Below are positions 34,024 through 48,700 of a stretch of DNA of 64,000 nt, one piece after another. This DNA is from Suillus spraguei. Its lineage: Eukaryota > Basidiomycota > Agaricomycetes > Boletales > Suillaceae. The DNA is taken from positions 182,201 to 246,200 of the forward strand of contig JABCPU010000056.1 in NCBI GenBank assembly GCA_016800925.1, given 5' to 3'. The first letter of the stretch is position 1; each line of letters starts with the position of its first letter. The notes under the pieces were generated by a model, which saw nothing but the letters and a program-made list of their open reading frames with translations, did no database searches and had not been told where the DNA came from. A program made the translations under genes and the position numbers.

Positions 34024-35004
34024 ATCATCATCCATCTCCTGCCAATGTTTGAGGTACACTGTCCATATTTGATTGATGCTGACTCGGATCGCACACAGAT
34101 CTCAATGAGATCGCCTCATGAGTCTTTGTCACTGATTTTGAGTGGTATGCGCAATCTTCCAAAAGTGCCTTGAAGACCATGCATGCCCCATTCAGCAGTC
34201 TGCTGGTAAGAAAGGAGTTCACAATTGAATGCCATCTGTTCATCAATCTTGGCAAGTGAGCATTGAACATATTGGCCCTGTTTGAGAGGTGTGTGGATCC
34301 AGCCCTGGATGTTGTTGCTGCCATGTGGGAATGCCATGTCAGCAACAATATAATACCCTGGGGAGTATCATTTCGAAGGGAGGCATAGATTTGATGAGTA
34401 ACACACGAGTCATGCCAACTGCCTGGGGCATTAACCACATAGCAATAATCACCCCTGTAACATAGTTAATTGGGACTGTAGTGAGTCTGTATCAAACTTA
34501 CCTTCTGCTGAAAAGGCTAATACAAAACTAATAAAATGCTTCAAGAGCCACCCGTTAAATGTTGCATTCTCAATGTCAACATCTTCAGATGTTTGCACAG
34601 GTAATTTGAGGCTATTGATACTGCCGAATGCTCCTCTCAGTTTCCCATGACATGCCACAACAAGCTCACTGCAACACTCAAAATCTAGGCCTTCTGGCCA
34701 TTGGATTTTGGCATCTTGGATGGTGCAAAGGGTGCATAGCAAAAGCTCAAGACCAAAGCTGAGATATTGAGTGACAGTACTGGGGATGATAGCAAAGATT
34801 TGCTGGAGGCTGATAGCATGCATGATAGAGCTGAGATAATGTAGAACAAGCCCAAGTGCCCCTGCAGCATCAAGGGAGTGCTGATTCAGCCATGGATTTC
34901 CACACAGAGATATCATTATGAGGAACTGGTGTCTCATACCAGCATTGCGCAAATCCTGTAGTAAGTAGTGAAGAGAAAGTAGACACATACACACCCATTG
35001 TAGT
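34024..35004 (-). pseudogene. Harbinger transposase, element 3, catalytic Asp changed
   Basis: The N-terminus is cut by the family-D LTR at 35005. Reading leftward: LRNAGMRHQFLIMISL, DAAGALGLVLHYLSS, IFAIIPSTVTQYLSFGLELL, then SINSLKLPVQ, where the family normally has an Asp-Gly at the NS position (first catalytic Asp lost). ENATFNGWLLKHF follows, then an intron, NAPGSWHDSCVTHQIYASL with the second Asp, and TAEWGMHGLQGTFGRL with the third acid. The change to Asn makes it catalytically dead even if the frame were intact. Confidence 0.68.
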
Positions 35005-35420
35005 TGTTACAAATTGGGGTGGCATCACCAACAACAGTGAGAAGACACTTGTCAGTTGCTGGGAAGTTCTACAATGTTCACAAGAGAACAAGGTGATTGA
35101 CTAAGGAACATGTTCCTTAGATGATCAAGGGTTCTGAGTGCAAGACTAAGACTAAGGAGTGCCTAGACTTAGAGATGATTCAGATGACTAATGATTGGAG
35201 ATCCTTAGCAAAGGATATTCCAGGTAAAACCTGGTAAGATTAAAGTGGGGAAATACAAGTGTAATACACTGTGCTTAAATAGGGTCATATGTGCGCACAG
35301 ACCATGTAACCATGGGAATGTAACTGTGTATCCTAATAAGGAAGGTATTATGTAATACAGACATGTTGAAACATATAAGCCATGAGTCAGAGGTTTAGCG
35401 TATGTGTATGCTAAACCAAC
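35005..35420 (-). mobile_element. Family-D LTR, cut by family B
   Basis: Begins TGTTACAAATTGGGG and ends at GCTAAACCAAC, where the B copy starts. About 60 bp or more of the expected end are missing. Confidence 0.75.
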
Positions 35421-36443
35421 TGTCACAACCCACAAATAAATTAATGCAAGGGCAGAGACTAGGACTCAAACTAGAAGTTATCACAAGAAAGAGAGGAGCA
35501 AGGACGTTGAAACAAAGAAACTAGTGCTGGCCTAAGTATAAGTGCAATGATAATCTACTGAAGGTGGAGTGAGATGTTCGACCCAAGAGGACTGCAAAAG
35601 AAGCAATTCCTTCTAAGTTAGTGCGAAGGAAACAAGGAGGTACTAATAAGGCAAAAATATTCCGACTTCCAGGTTAGCAGTGGTAACGTATATCAGTGGT
35701 ACTAGCGCGATGTCAGTGGTACTCGCGCAGTAAGGATAGCTGCAATGGTTAGCTAGCGAGAGCAAGAACAAAGTTACTTGAGCGAGACGAATATGTTATT
35801 ACTACCGGCGGTGCGGTAGTGGTAGCAGCAACTCTGTATGAGCGAGAACATAGGTGAGAGGGGTAGCAACCCAGCGAGATCACTGGCTGCAGTCCGGTTA
35901 CGAGTAACGAAGTTGAAAGTCGCACGGTACTTCGAGCAGTAAAGTTACTGGCGGTTAAATCAAAGAGCAATGTTTGAACAGAGGAAAGTTCAAAAGCAAA
36001 TGGATTATGACTAGTGAGCATTTCTGATACTAAGTCCAAGTGAAGGGATGTAATGGGAAGTAAAAGTAACGGTATGTATGTTGAGTCCTTTTTAACATAT
36101 GCGAGTGCATACGAGATAATTATGTGAGTCTGGTAGCAAGAAGGAAAATAAACAGGGTATTTAGTAAAGAGGCGCACAGCATGCAGCAGCCCCTTGAGAC
36201 GTAAGGTAAATCCTGCCGTAGGTTTAGTAACGGCAGAAGCAAAGTAACTACGCACCAATGGATTCTAGATGGAATTGGATGGGACATGAGGGCATCGGCA
36301 TGAGGATCCGGTAAGGGTTCACAGAAGAAGAACAGTTCCGCCTTAGCGGAGTGAAAATGCTATTTTCTCGCTATAAGGAAATTCTTCGGTTGCTGCCGCA
36401 GACGCTTGTCGAAAACAGGGTCAGCGTGACTTTTCTCACTACA
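35421..36443 (+). mobile_element. Solo LTR, family B
   Basis: Runs TGTCACAACCC...TTTTCTCACTACA, 1023 bp. A reverse copy lies at 38516-39480. No clear target duplication. Confidence 0.65.
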
Positions 36444-36454
36444 ACGTCTTGGAT

Positions 36455-36830
36455 TGCTACAATGTAGATACAAGAGGTTTGAACTAAAGAACTACTACAG
36501 CGAAACTAGCTAACTATATACACATATTGAAACTGAGATACAAACTGAGTCTGAAAACTACTAGCCAATCATAAAATATAAATAAGAATCATACAATGTG
36601 ATGGTTGTGACATAGTGATGATATCATAAATGACATCATAGTTCTAGATGATTCTAAGATCACATGACACTATCTTATCTTATCTTATCTGATAGCATCA
36701 TAGAATATCTCTTCATCTTCATCAGGAAATTCAATTATAAAAACGGATATAGGGATTTTGGTAGGTTTAGGGTTTGTCTTAGCGCTGGGTTTAGACACTT
36801 TAGGGAAATTTAGAAAAGAATAAGGGCCTG
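36455..36830 (+). repeat. Second copy of the family-C 3' part
   Basis: Matches 33020-33500 (AGGTTTGAACTRAAGAACTAC, TGATGGTTGTGACATAGTGA). On the minus strand both copies can encode a Lys/Pro-rich then acidic tail (KPSAKTNPK, DEDE..IFYDA), meaning unknown. Confidence 0.55.
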
Positions 36831-37606
36831 TTTAGACATGCAAATTTGATATTCAAAATTCAAAATTTGCACCACATGATCCTGTGTGAAGACTTGCGTG
36901 TTCATCCAGGAAACCCTGGGTCAAAGCAATAATCACTGATGACACATACTACTAGATATCACAGTAGATCTATCCTTACTGGTACTATGCCTCCCATTCT
37001 GCCCACCATGTCCAATTCCTCTAGCATGGGCTCTATTCGCTCCCTCTGTTCTCATGGATTGTGAGGCATTGATGATCCGATGGGCTCACAGGATAACACT
37101 TCCTCTCACAGAGTTGCCACACACTGGGACCTCGATGAAGAGAAGGACCTCATCGCCTTTCTTTCAACTTGCAAGTCTGAGGCTGGGGACACCATGAGTT
37201 TCAAGGCCCACATATTCACAGAAGCTGCCAAGTACCTCAACACTACATATCCAACCCCAAAGGGCACTCCCAAATCCCAGTCATCTTGCAAAACAAAGTG
37301 GACTGCAGTAAGTTTCATTATCAAACATCTATTTATTACAGCGGCTCATATTATTACAGCTAAAGAGAAACTACACTATAGTCAAGGACATCAAGCTCTC
37401 TGGCTTTGCATGGAATGATGAGCATGGTGTATCAGTCACACCTGAAACCAGTGGCACATGGGACACATATTCCCAGGTGAGATCAGCAAAATCTTGGTTG
37501 AAAGTGATTTATCGTTCGCCCTTTTAGGCCCACCCACAGTCAAAACCATACTCTTCTAAAAGATTCCCACATTTCTATGCCATTGAGGAGATGATGCCAA
37601 GTGTGG

Positions 37607-38511
37607 TGTAAAGATACAATCTAGCCTGGGCTGTAGATAAACCATGGCCTAAGCTAGTATGCGAGTCTTGTGCTCTACCTAGTCTGCTTCACTTGCGAAG
37701 GCAAGAACGTTCGACCCTAAAGGGAATGCTAAGTTAGTATAGTTCAATATTGCCCAACCTGTGGTGTGTGACTGCCATCAGAGGTAGCGAGATGCTAGTG
37801 TGACCTCTGGTCCGTGGGAAACTTGTGGTAAAACTAGCGGTAAGCGTGGGAATGCAGTAGGCAAGCAGTAGCATGAACAGTAAAACTGCGGTAAGCGTGG
37901 GAACTTCTGCGGTAAAACAAGCAGTAGTGTAGCGGTGAAGCATGAGAAAGTGCTAGCGCTAGTGGTGAAGCGCGTGAAAGCAGTAATGAGTGGTGGTGTG
38001 TGCAGCAATAAAGCAATTCTTAGAGACAGTAACTTCGGTAAAGGACTTTATTTTGTAGTGACAGTAGTGGTGACTATTCCTAAGTACCGTGTGTACTATA
38101 GGAGGGAAGTAAGGAAAGAGTATGGGTACCTAGGAATTTTATACGAAAGGAATAGCTATGGAAACGGAAGGGATAGGATTAACACGCAGCAGACATGTAA
38201 TAAGACTGCACTACAGTTTACAAAACATCATGTACCGCGAGACTGGATGGACATAGGATGGATGGTGAATCTTGCTTGAGGATGCCAAATGGGTTCGCGG
38301 AGATTGCCGAAGATCACCGCTTTGTGGGAAAGTTGCCGCAGTACAGCTGTTAAGCTGCAACGAGGCTTCCGGAGTGTGGAACGATACCATTAGATAGGGG
38401 TAAACGCATTGTAAAGTAGGACGTGAAGCCGAAGGGTAAGGATAATGATTGCTGTGTGACACCTATATGAAAATGTGCTGTTTCAAGCTCAGCGTGAGTT
38501 TGTTCATCACA
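37607..38511 (+). mobile_element. Solo LTR, family A
   Basis: 905 bp, TGTAAAGATACAATC...TGTTCATCACA, close to the copy at 3648. Flanks GTGG and GCAG are at best a decayed 4-bp duplication. Confidence 0.78.
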
Positions 38512-38515
38512 GCAG

Positions 38516-39480
38516 TGTAGTGAGAAAAGTCACGCTGACCGTCAAAATCCTGTTTTCGACAAGCATCTCATTAACGTCTGCGGCGGCAACTGAAGGATTT
38601 CTTTATAGTGATGAAATAGCCTTTTCGCTCCACTAAGGTGGAACCGTTCATCTCCCATGAACCCTTACCGGATCCTCGCGCCGATGCCCTCATGTCCCGT
38701 CCTATTCTGTCTAGAATCCATTGGTGCGTAGTTACCTCACTTCCGCCGTTACTAAACCTACGGCAGGATTTACCTTACATCCCAAGGGGCCGCTGCATGC
38801 TGTGCACCTGTTTATCAAGTACCCCATTTATTTTCTTTCTCGCTACTGGACTCGCATAGCTATCTGTACGCGCTCACATATGTTGAAAAAGGAGTGAACA
38901 TACATACTGTTACTTTTACTTCCTGTTACATCCCTTCACTAGGACTTAGTATCTGAAACACTCACTAGTCGCAATCTATTTGCCTTTGAACTTTTCTCTG
39001 TTTGAACTTCGCTCATTGATTTAACCACTGGTAACTTTACCACTCAAAGTACCGCGCGACTTTCGACTTCACTACTCGTCACTGGACCACGGCCAGTGAT
39101 CTCGCTAGGTTGTTTTCTCTCTCACCTACATTCCTGCTCATACGGAGTTGCTGCTACTGCTACTGCACTGCCGGTAGCAATAACATTTTGTCTCGCCCAA
39201 GTAACTTGTTCTTGCTCTCACTAGCTAACCGTTGCAGCTATCCTTACCACGCATGTACCGCTGACACTGCACTAGTACCGCCGATATACCGCTACCACGC
39301 TAACCCAGAAGCCGGAATTCTCGTTGCCATATTAGTACTTCATTGTTTCCTTCGCACTAACTTTGAAGGAATTGCTTCTATTTGCAGTCCTCTTGGGTCG
39401 AACATCTCACTTGTGCCTTCAGTAGAATTAACGCTGCGCTTATACTTAGGCCAGCGCTAGTTTCTTCTTTTCAGCGCCAA
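38516..39480 (-). mobile_element. Family-B LTR, reverse, right end lost
   Basis: Starts TGTAGTGAGAAAAGTCACGC, the reverse complement of the end of the copy at 35421. It matches to about CTTAGGCCAGCGCTAGTTTC. About 90 bp expected at the right end are missing. Confidence 0.65.
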
Positions 39481-39974
39481 AGGCAAGTTCATCATGTGCC
39501 AGCCCCACACTAGGAAAAATCATCCTGTTTCCTCATCAATGGCCCCTCCACCTAGTGCCTCTTCCTCTTCATCAATGCTGCCTCCACCTACAACACCTGT
39601 TTGCACGAGTGCCTTCCTTCTTTCTTCTTCCGGCTCTACCTCCAATGCAATGGACTTCCGAGGCTCAGGGTTGCTGCTGACGACATTGGCACAGCTCCAC
39701 AAACCTCACCAGCTGCACCCACCTCTAGTTATCGGTCATCCACAAGCAACTCAGAGCTTACCAGTGCTAGCTGCGGCAAGTGCAAATATAGTGCACTGGG
39801 TGATGGGGATCCATCAAGGAAGCACTCTCGCCCCCCCTCCATAGCTGCAATGGCTCAGCAGGAGGGTAGTGCAGCTCTTATGGCAATTGTGCAATCCTTG
39901 CCACATGTTATGTCCTCACTTACATCAACAACTGCCTCCCAACTGAGCGCCCCCCTCCTACTTCCCTTGGGTAT

Positions 39975-40452
39975 TGTTATGAACTGGGGTGGCGTCACCA
40001 GCAACAGTGAAAAGACACAGACAGTCTGCTGGGAGCTTCTTACAATGCCCAAAAGAGGACAAGGTGAAAGTACAAGGAACGCGTTCTGAGTACGATCAAG
40101 GGTCTAGCCTCAAGGATGAGTCCAAGAGGTTCTTACGAGAATAGAGACTAAGACTAAGGAGTGCTTAGACTTAGAGACGATTCAAGGATGACTTAGGTTA
40201 GAGACCTAAGTGAAGGAAGTTCCAGGTAAAACCCAGTAAGATTAAAGTAAAGAATCTACTACAAGTACAACGTGCTTAAATAGACCAATATGTGCGCATG
40301 GACCAAGAGAGGCGTGGGAAAGTAAGTGCGTATCCAAATAAGGAAGGCAACTATAGTACAGATGCATTGAGCATATGAGTCAGAGTCATGTGACATGATA
40401 TACAAGTAAGGAAACAAAGAGAAAATGAATAGGGGCACGTACAACTGTAACA
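39975..40452 (-). mobile_element. Solo LTR, family D
   Basis: 478 bp, with a perfect duplication GGTAT (39970-39974 and 40453-40457). Confidence 0.9.
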
Positions 40453-41502
40453 GGTATGCAATTGCTGCCCTTTCTGAAATTGAAGGTTTGGGGTTGGATT
40501 ATGTCATGCTTCTCACCAATTTTTTGATGTCAAACCCAAATAAAGCAGTAGCATTTGCTCACTTGGGTCAGCCATTGTGGAGGTCATCTTGGGCACAAAG
40601 GAAGCTTGCAGCTATGCGCAGAAATACTTGATCATAGTGTACCTTTCTTTACTTCAATCCTGTACAAGTACCTCTCAATACAATGATTCATTGCATGCAA
40701 TACAAGTGTGATGTTAAAGCTACATATTCAAGCATTCTTGGCAATATAATCCACCCATATTGCAGCAGCTATTTCATCACGGCACGCATCAGCTCTTCTC
40801 TTCTCTGCAGTGCTTGGTGGTCCATCTCCGAGCTCCCCACGAGGATTACTCCCTCAAACTAAGTTTGCTGCTGTGGCTCCATTGACGTCAACAGCATGAT
40901 AAATCTCTGGAATATCAGCATCGTAGTCTTCATAGAAAACTTCAGGGTCTTCAGCACAAATAAAATTGTGCAAGGCACACAAGGCCAGAGGGATAAGGGC
41001 CTGGACTTCCATATCATACTCTGCAGGGAATTGCAAGATGCACCATTGGTGCTTCATCACCCCAAATATGTGCTTGATTGCATTGCACAGTGAGGAATGT
41101 CGAAGGTTGAAAAGTTCTTTTGCGTTTTGTGGGCTGAAACATTTTTTAATAGCAAAAATAAAATGAGAGGATGAAAATGTACAAGTTAGCAGCCAAGCGC
41201 CATTCATTGAGATGATAATTCACACCATGATAAGGGACAAGTAATGTGTCACAAGTTCCAAAGCCTGCATCCCCAAGAAGGTACCTGCCTTCAGGAATGC
41301 GCAGGTCATGTGCATGTGCATCATTCCAAATCGCTGCATCAGCAGATGAGCCATCTCACCTTGTTACAGTTGTATGTGCCCCTATTCATTTTCCCTTTGT
41401 CTCCTCTACTTGTATATTACATAACATGACTTTGACTCATATGCTCAACGCATCTGTACTATAGTTGCCTTCCTTCTTTGGATACGCACTTATGTTCTAA
41501 CA

Positions 41503-43167
<1,665 letters not shown>

Positions 43168-43545
43168 TAACATCTCTCTTGGTCTGTGCACACATATTGA
43201 CCTATTTAAGCACATTGTATTATGCTTGTATACTTTACTTTAATCTTACTGGGTTTTACCTGAAACATCCTTTACTTAGGTCTCCAACCTAAGTCATCCT
43301 TGAATTGTCTCTAAGTCTAAGCACTCCTTAGTCTTAGTCTCTATTCTCATAAAACCTCATAAGACTTGTCTTTGAGGCTGAACCCTTGATAGTACTCGGA
43401 ACGTGTTCCTTGTACTTTCACCTTGTCCTCTTCTGGACATTGTAGAACTTCCCAGCAGACTGCCTGTGTCTTTTCACTGTCGCTGGTGATGCCATCCCAG
43501 TTCGTAACACACCTGGTGAGTCCATAGATGAAGCGAAAGTCAAAA

Positions 43546-44820
43546 TCTATAAAGTATGGGAGAAAGGTGGGAATCTGGCTCGCTAGCTCACATGGCTTTC
43601 GCTTAGGAATGCTTAGCTCGGCTAAACCTTTATTTGGAAATATCAGTGGTTTTTTGAGTGCCGATTCAATACACTGTTCTCCCATTGTATGATGTGTGGT
43701 TTTGTCATGTGCAGTGCCACACGGGTTAAAAATTTGCCATGGATTGTCTGAAGCTGGGGTAAAACCAAATGATGGGTTGTCATCTGCCACAGGTTGTCTG
43801 AACCTGGGGGAAAATGAAATTATTAGGATGGAGTTGAGGCCAGGGAGCCCAAAGGGAGTGTTCAGCCAAAAGTGAAGCCAAAAAGGAGTGCAAAGGAGTG
43901 CAAAGCAAAAAAGGAGGCCAAAGCCAAAAAAGAAGTGCAAAGGAGACAGGAGACACAAGATGGGAGACACAAGACGGGAGATGGGAGATGGGAGATGAGA
44001 GATGAGAGATGAGAGATGAGAGATGAGAGATGGGAGATGGGAGATGAGAGATGGGAGACGGGAGACAGGAGACGGGAGACGGGAGACGGGAGACGGGAGA
44101 CGGGAGACGGGAGACGGGAGACGGGAGACAGGAGACAGGAGACGGGAGACGGGAGACAGGAGACGGGAGATGGGAGATGGGAGACACAAGACAGGAGATG
44201 GGAGATGGGAGACACAAGACGGGAGATGGGAGACACAAGACGGGAGACAGGAGATGGGAGACAGGAGACACAAGATGGGAGACACAAGATGGGAAACACA
44301 AGACAGGAGACACAAGATGGGAGACAGCAGACTGGTAAGAGGAAATGAGAGACAGGAGACCAGTAACAGGAGATGGGAGATGGGAGATGGGACACTTGCA
44401 TTATTTTGTTGTGTGACAACTTAATACTGTTGCCCCCTATTAAAACTTGACACAAAAGATTTATTCAAATTAATAATTTGCAGTAAATAATTTTAAAAAA
44501 ATCAAAATCAAATGCAATGACATGAGGATGAGATGGGCAATAAACTCACAAAGATGGTGATGTGGTACTTTTACTTCTCTCAAAATATTGGTTAAAGTTA
44601 TAATGTATTTGAAGACCAATTATCATTATTAAAGATAATTATTAAGATGAAGCCAAGGCCAGAAAGCCAAAAAGAGTGTGGGCAAAGAGAATTATTGGGA
44701 TGAAGCCAAGGCCAGGAAGGCAAACAGAACTATTAGGATGAAGCCTTAGCCAGGGAGCAAAAGGAGTGCTTCGCACTCCTTTTGCTTCCTGTGCCAAAGG
44801 CACAACGGGTGGTGGACTCG
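43546..44820 (+). mobile_element. Non-autonomous Helitron
   Basis: 1275 bp from TCTATAAAGTATGGG to GGTGGACTCG, inserted between A (43545) and T (44821) without target duplication. Its removal restores the transposase codons exactly (CDFDF, as in element 1). A hairpin GTGCC-AAA-GGCAC ends 13 bases before the terminal CTCG, and a perfect 14-bp stem (AGCAAAAGGAGTGC, loop TTC) lies just upstream. TC start, A/T insertion and a subterminal hairpin fit Helitrons; CTCG differs from the usual CTRR. It encodes no Rep/helicase. Confidence 0.72.
43945..44395. repeat. GGGAGAYG minisatellite inside the Helitron
   Basis: Many tandem 8-bp units GGGAGACG, GGGAGATG or GGAGACAG, mixed with a GGGAGACACAAGAC variant. 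Long frames across it on both strands are repeat artefacts. Confidence 0.9.
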
Positions 44821-45540
44821 TCACAAATGAACAAGCAATTTTGAGAGATGTAACCTTTTCAATTATGCATGTAAGCATGATCCACGAGTGTTGCAAAGGC
44901 CTGGATGTGGGTTCCATCGACGGCGCCAATACATTTATCGAACTGATGAAAGCGATGGTCATTTGCAATTTCAGGAGGGGTGGGGGAATGTGCGGTTGGA
45001 AATTGGACATAAGAGGAATAGAACGGGTCATCTGAGAAGAAGAAGACCATGTCCTTGAAGTACCTTAGCCAAAAATTGAGATACAACATAAGATAAGCAA
45101 CAAATGTTTCAAATTACCTTGATACTGTAGCAGGGGTGTGCTGAAAGTGCTCACCAACATGATGGGCTGAGAGACCAGTCACACAGGTACATATATGTAG
45201 TTGGGGTCGGCAAAGATATAAATGATGAGGGTTCCAAGTGTCAATGCGATCTTGTTGTGATACCTCAGTCCCAGCAATGATAGCAGCAGCCAGGGTCTGA
45301 GCTCTTTCATCATCTTTGAAGAGGTCTGCCTCATAGAAACAAGTACTGGACTGTAAGATTGTCCATCACATCAAGAACAGGATTAAATCTATTTGGCTGA
45401 GTGTATGGGGATTATTCTGGTATAGATTAACATATCTTCATTATTGGTGATATTTTTGAGACTCCAAGATATTCTATTCTGCATCATCTTGACCATGGAA
45501 AGTCATCCAGTATGTTAATCGCTATTTTCTGTTTGTCACA

Positions 45541-45736
45541 ATTTTGTAATGTTTTATCACGTGATGTTTATCGCTTTTTGCAGACTTCTACCTGAGGCCT
45601 CGTGACCTGGGTGTCTATGGAAACAAGGCAGGTTGACGTATCATGATGAAACGCACAAAACACGCACCTCTGCAACTTAGAAAAAGATACCTGTAGTCCA
45701 CCTCGACTGGGCCCAACGCCATCAACCTCTCGTAAA
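45541..45736. other. Upstream region of the WD40-HET gene
   Basis: Marks the border of the transposon island. No element copy was recognised here. Confidence 0.4.
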
Positions 45737-48700
45737 ATGTCGGAGCTCACTATACCCCTGCGAGAGTTCAAGGGTCATGAAGGCTGGGTAAGGGCAGTCG
45801 CAGTTTTCCCCGATAAACGGCGGATAGTTACAACATCGGACGACAAGACGCTTCGTCTATGGGATTTGAGGACAGGTGTTGTGTTGAAGAAGATGAGGGG
45901 GCACCGCAGGGAGGTAATGGAATTGGCGGTATCACGAGATGGGCAATTGATAGCGAGCGGTGATTATGACGGAGAGGTTGTCGTCTGGTACGGACTGGAA
46001 ACTGGGGAATTGCTCACACAATCCATTAAAGCCCACTCCAATTGGGTCTCGCTCGATTTTTCTCCCGATGGAACAGTGCTGGCTACTGGTTCATGGGACA
46101 ACACGACGAAGTTATGGAATACTAAAACCTGGGAACAGCAAGGAAATCCAATTGAGTGTGGCAGTCAAGTCAATTGCGTTCGATATTCACCTTCTGGTGA
46201 ACTTCTTGCCACCGCAACATTCAACAATATCCAGATTTATAATCCAGGCACAAGGACATGGGTCGCATCCTTCAAAGGCCACACCTCATACAACATTTCA
46301 CTCACGTGGACACCTGATGGCACACGCCTTCTTACAGGCGGTGATAATTCTGATCCTACCGTACGAGAATGGGATACAACAACCTGGCAACAGGTCGGTA
46401 ATCCCTGGACGGGCCACACTAGCACAATCAGTGCCATTGCCGTTAATCCTGCTGGCACATTTGTCGCATCCTCATCTGATGTTCAACACGTCTGTCTATG
46501 GCAGCTCTCAGATCGACGAACCGTTGCCACCTTCAAGCACACATCCCCGACCATATGTGTAACTTTCTCCGTGGACGGCAGCCATATTCTCAGCGGAGGT
46601 CAAGATAAGATGATCTCAGAGTGGGCAGTACCTAATTCAAAGGCATGTTGCCATCCTTGACTCATATACCACAAATTGAGCATGTTTCATCCAGATCTTA
46701 GCCATCACAACAGCCCGCAGTGCATGCATGAATGGGGACTTATCTACTGCTGAAGGACTACTCACACAGGATATCAACGCCAATAACAGCTATACGTCCT
46801 ACGCCCATCGTTCATTCGTCATGGCTCGAAAACACGACTGGGACCACGCCCTTCTGGATGCCATCGAAGTAAGTTATATGCATGGACCATAGTCCCTTAC
46901 AAAAGGCTAACTCCACGGTGAGATAGTCCATCAGCATTCAACCTTCGTTGACAGGCTATATCTCCAAGGGAATTGCCCTCTGCGGAAAAGGCCGCATCCT
47001 GGAGGCGAGGGCAGCATTTGATGTTGCATCCATGTACACGGACCAAGATTCAGAAACCATTCATTTCTTGCTCTTGATCAAGGTATGTCACAGTTGCCTC
47101 GCATACTCCCTGGTCAATCACGTATTTCAGGCCATCGCCCTCTTCAATTCAGATCAACATAACGAGGCAAACTTGCTCCTCAAGGAACTCACTACCGGTT
47201 GTCCGAATGCCGACACTCGCGCATGTCATCTCGTGGAAGTAAGTATCATCCAAACTTGGCTATCGAACACTCATCTTTGCAACTCGCGCATTAGGCATAT
47301 CTACTTGTTCAACTTGGTCTCAAAGCCTTGGATGGCATGCGTTATGACGAAGCCGCCAACCACTTCACTACCGCTATCAACTCCGGCGCTTTCTCATCCA
47401 CATTCACTCATCAAATATACGAGGACTTGGTTGTGGTGCGTTAAGCTGCATACATAATGCTTTTCATAATTCAGTGTCTTGTTTAGCTCTTTGGCTGGGA
47501 CCTGGACTCCCTCTGGCAAAAGGTACACCAGAAACGGTGTGACGCACTCCTTTGGGCAGGTAGATTTCCAGATGCCATAAACTCATACCGATGCATGATG
47601 GACAATATCGACGAAACAATGAAGGACAGCTGCCTTGAATGGTCCAATGGCAAGTCTGGGGTTCGTAATTCCATGCTGGCTACAATCCTCACCCACATTT
47701 CACTCAGCTTTCACGGAAAAATGCAGTGCGCCCTTTCTTACGAGCGGAGATACTGCCCTCGCTGCAAGCAAATTTGATAGGGCTATTGACTTATACTCAG
47801 CGGCGATCAACCTGCTAACTTCTCCATCCGATGCTGCCTTTGCAAAACGTAGTAAGGCAAAGTTGGAGAAAACGTTATGGGATGATGCGCTGCTAGACGC
47901 ACAACGAGTAATGATGGCATCTACATTTTTGTAGCCCATGTTGACTTCCGCGATGCACAGGTCACCGAACTCAATCCTTCGTCTCACATTGGATACAATC
48001 TGAAGCACGCAGCGCTTCATGGTGCAGGACGCTATGATGAAGCGATCCAGGCCTTCCGAATCATGCTATCCAAATTAGACAATGCTCCCGACACCGAGAC
48101 ACGAAGTAAGCCGTAATAACTCATACGTCAACGTGTTGTAACTGTTTCTGCAGGGTTGCGCGACCAGTATCTCAGTCCATCCGAAGCGGATCGTATTATT
48201 CGAACAGTCATTTATGATCAACTTGACACTGCCAGGGCTCCGCTGCGTGTACTCAACACCACCAACGGGCTCTTATGTGATCGAGATGCACAGATAAGCA
48301 CTTTCAAAGCGAGCATACAGTATAGAGAACTCGTGTCGTCAACAATCACCCATATTCAAATGAAGCGTATCAAAGATGTGGTGATGACATACTTCCAATA
48401 TGTCATGCTATCACACCGGTGGGAAGGAAAGGAGCCGCTGTTGCAGGATATACAGGGCAATGTCGTCTATGAATTGGATCCGGTTGGCGGCATCAAGAAC
48501 TTACAGTCCTTCTGCAAGACTGCTCGTGATTTGGGGTATCGCTGGGCATGGAGCGACACGTGCTGTATTGACAAGAATAACGATGTCGAGCTCCAAGCAT
48601 CGATCAAGTCCATGTTCATCTGGTATCACCACTCCGTGCTCACAGTCGTATATCTTTCGGATGTTCCGCCTTTGTCAAAGTCTGGCGCACTGGCAAAGAG

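Larger units (their letters stand above)
31900..35004. mobile_element. PIF/Harbinger element 3, decayed
   Basis: The plus-strand accessory gene (31930-32900) and minus-strand transposase (34995-34024) face each other, as in elements 1 and 2. A family-C repeat starts at 32901, between them. Family-D LTRs abut both outer ends. TIRs were not found. Confidence 0.55.
37080..40631 (+). pseudogene. Accessory protein of Harbinger element 2
   Basis: ATG 37080. A Myb/SANT-like domain (THWDLDEEKDLIAFLSTCKS, then SSCKTKWTA) is followed by an intron, then GFAWNDEHGVSVTPETSGTW, another intron, and KPYSSKRFPHFYAIEEMMPS. There the LTR A/B pair interrupts. A Ser/Pro-rich linker with frame changes follows. 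The conserved helical part (MAQQEGSAALMAIVQSLP) is cut by LTR D. Excision with one GGTAT copy joins it to IAALSEIEGLGLDYVMLLTN and the C-terminus at 40631. It probably was the DNA-binding partner of the transposase. Confidence 0.62.

Noticed and set aside
43945..44395. Possible CRISPR-like array
   Set aside because: The units are directly tandem without unique spacers, and the host is a eukaryote.
43780..44455. Repetitive Ser/Pro/Leu frames on the minus strand and Arg/Asp/Gly frames on plus
   Set aside because: Products of the GGGAGAYG minisatellite in the Helitron; an 8-bp unit keeps all frames open.
43546..44820. Interpretation of the insert as an intron of the transposase gene
   Set aside because: No GT-AG borders at the exact junction, a minisatellite inside, and the sister transposase has no intron there; Helitron ends fit better.
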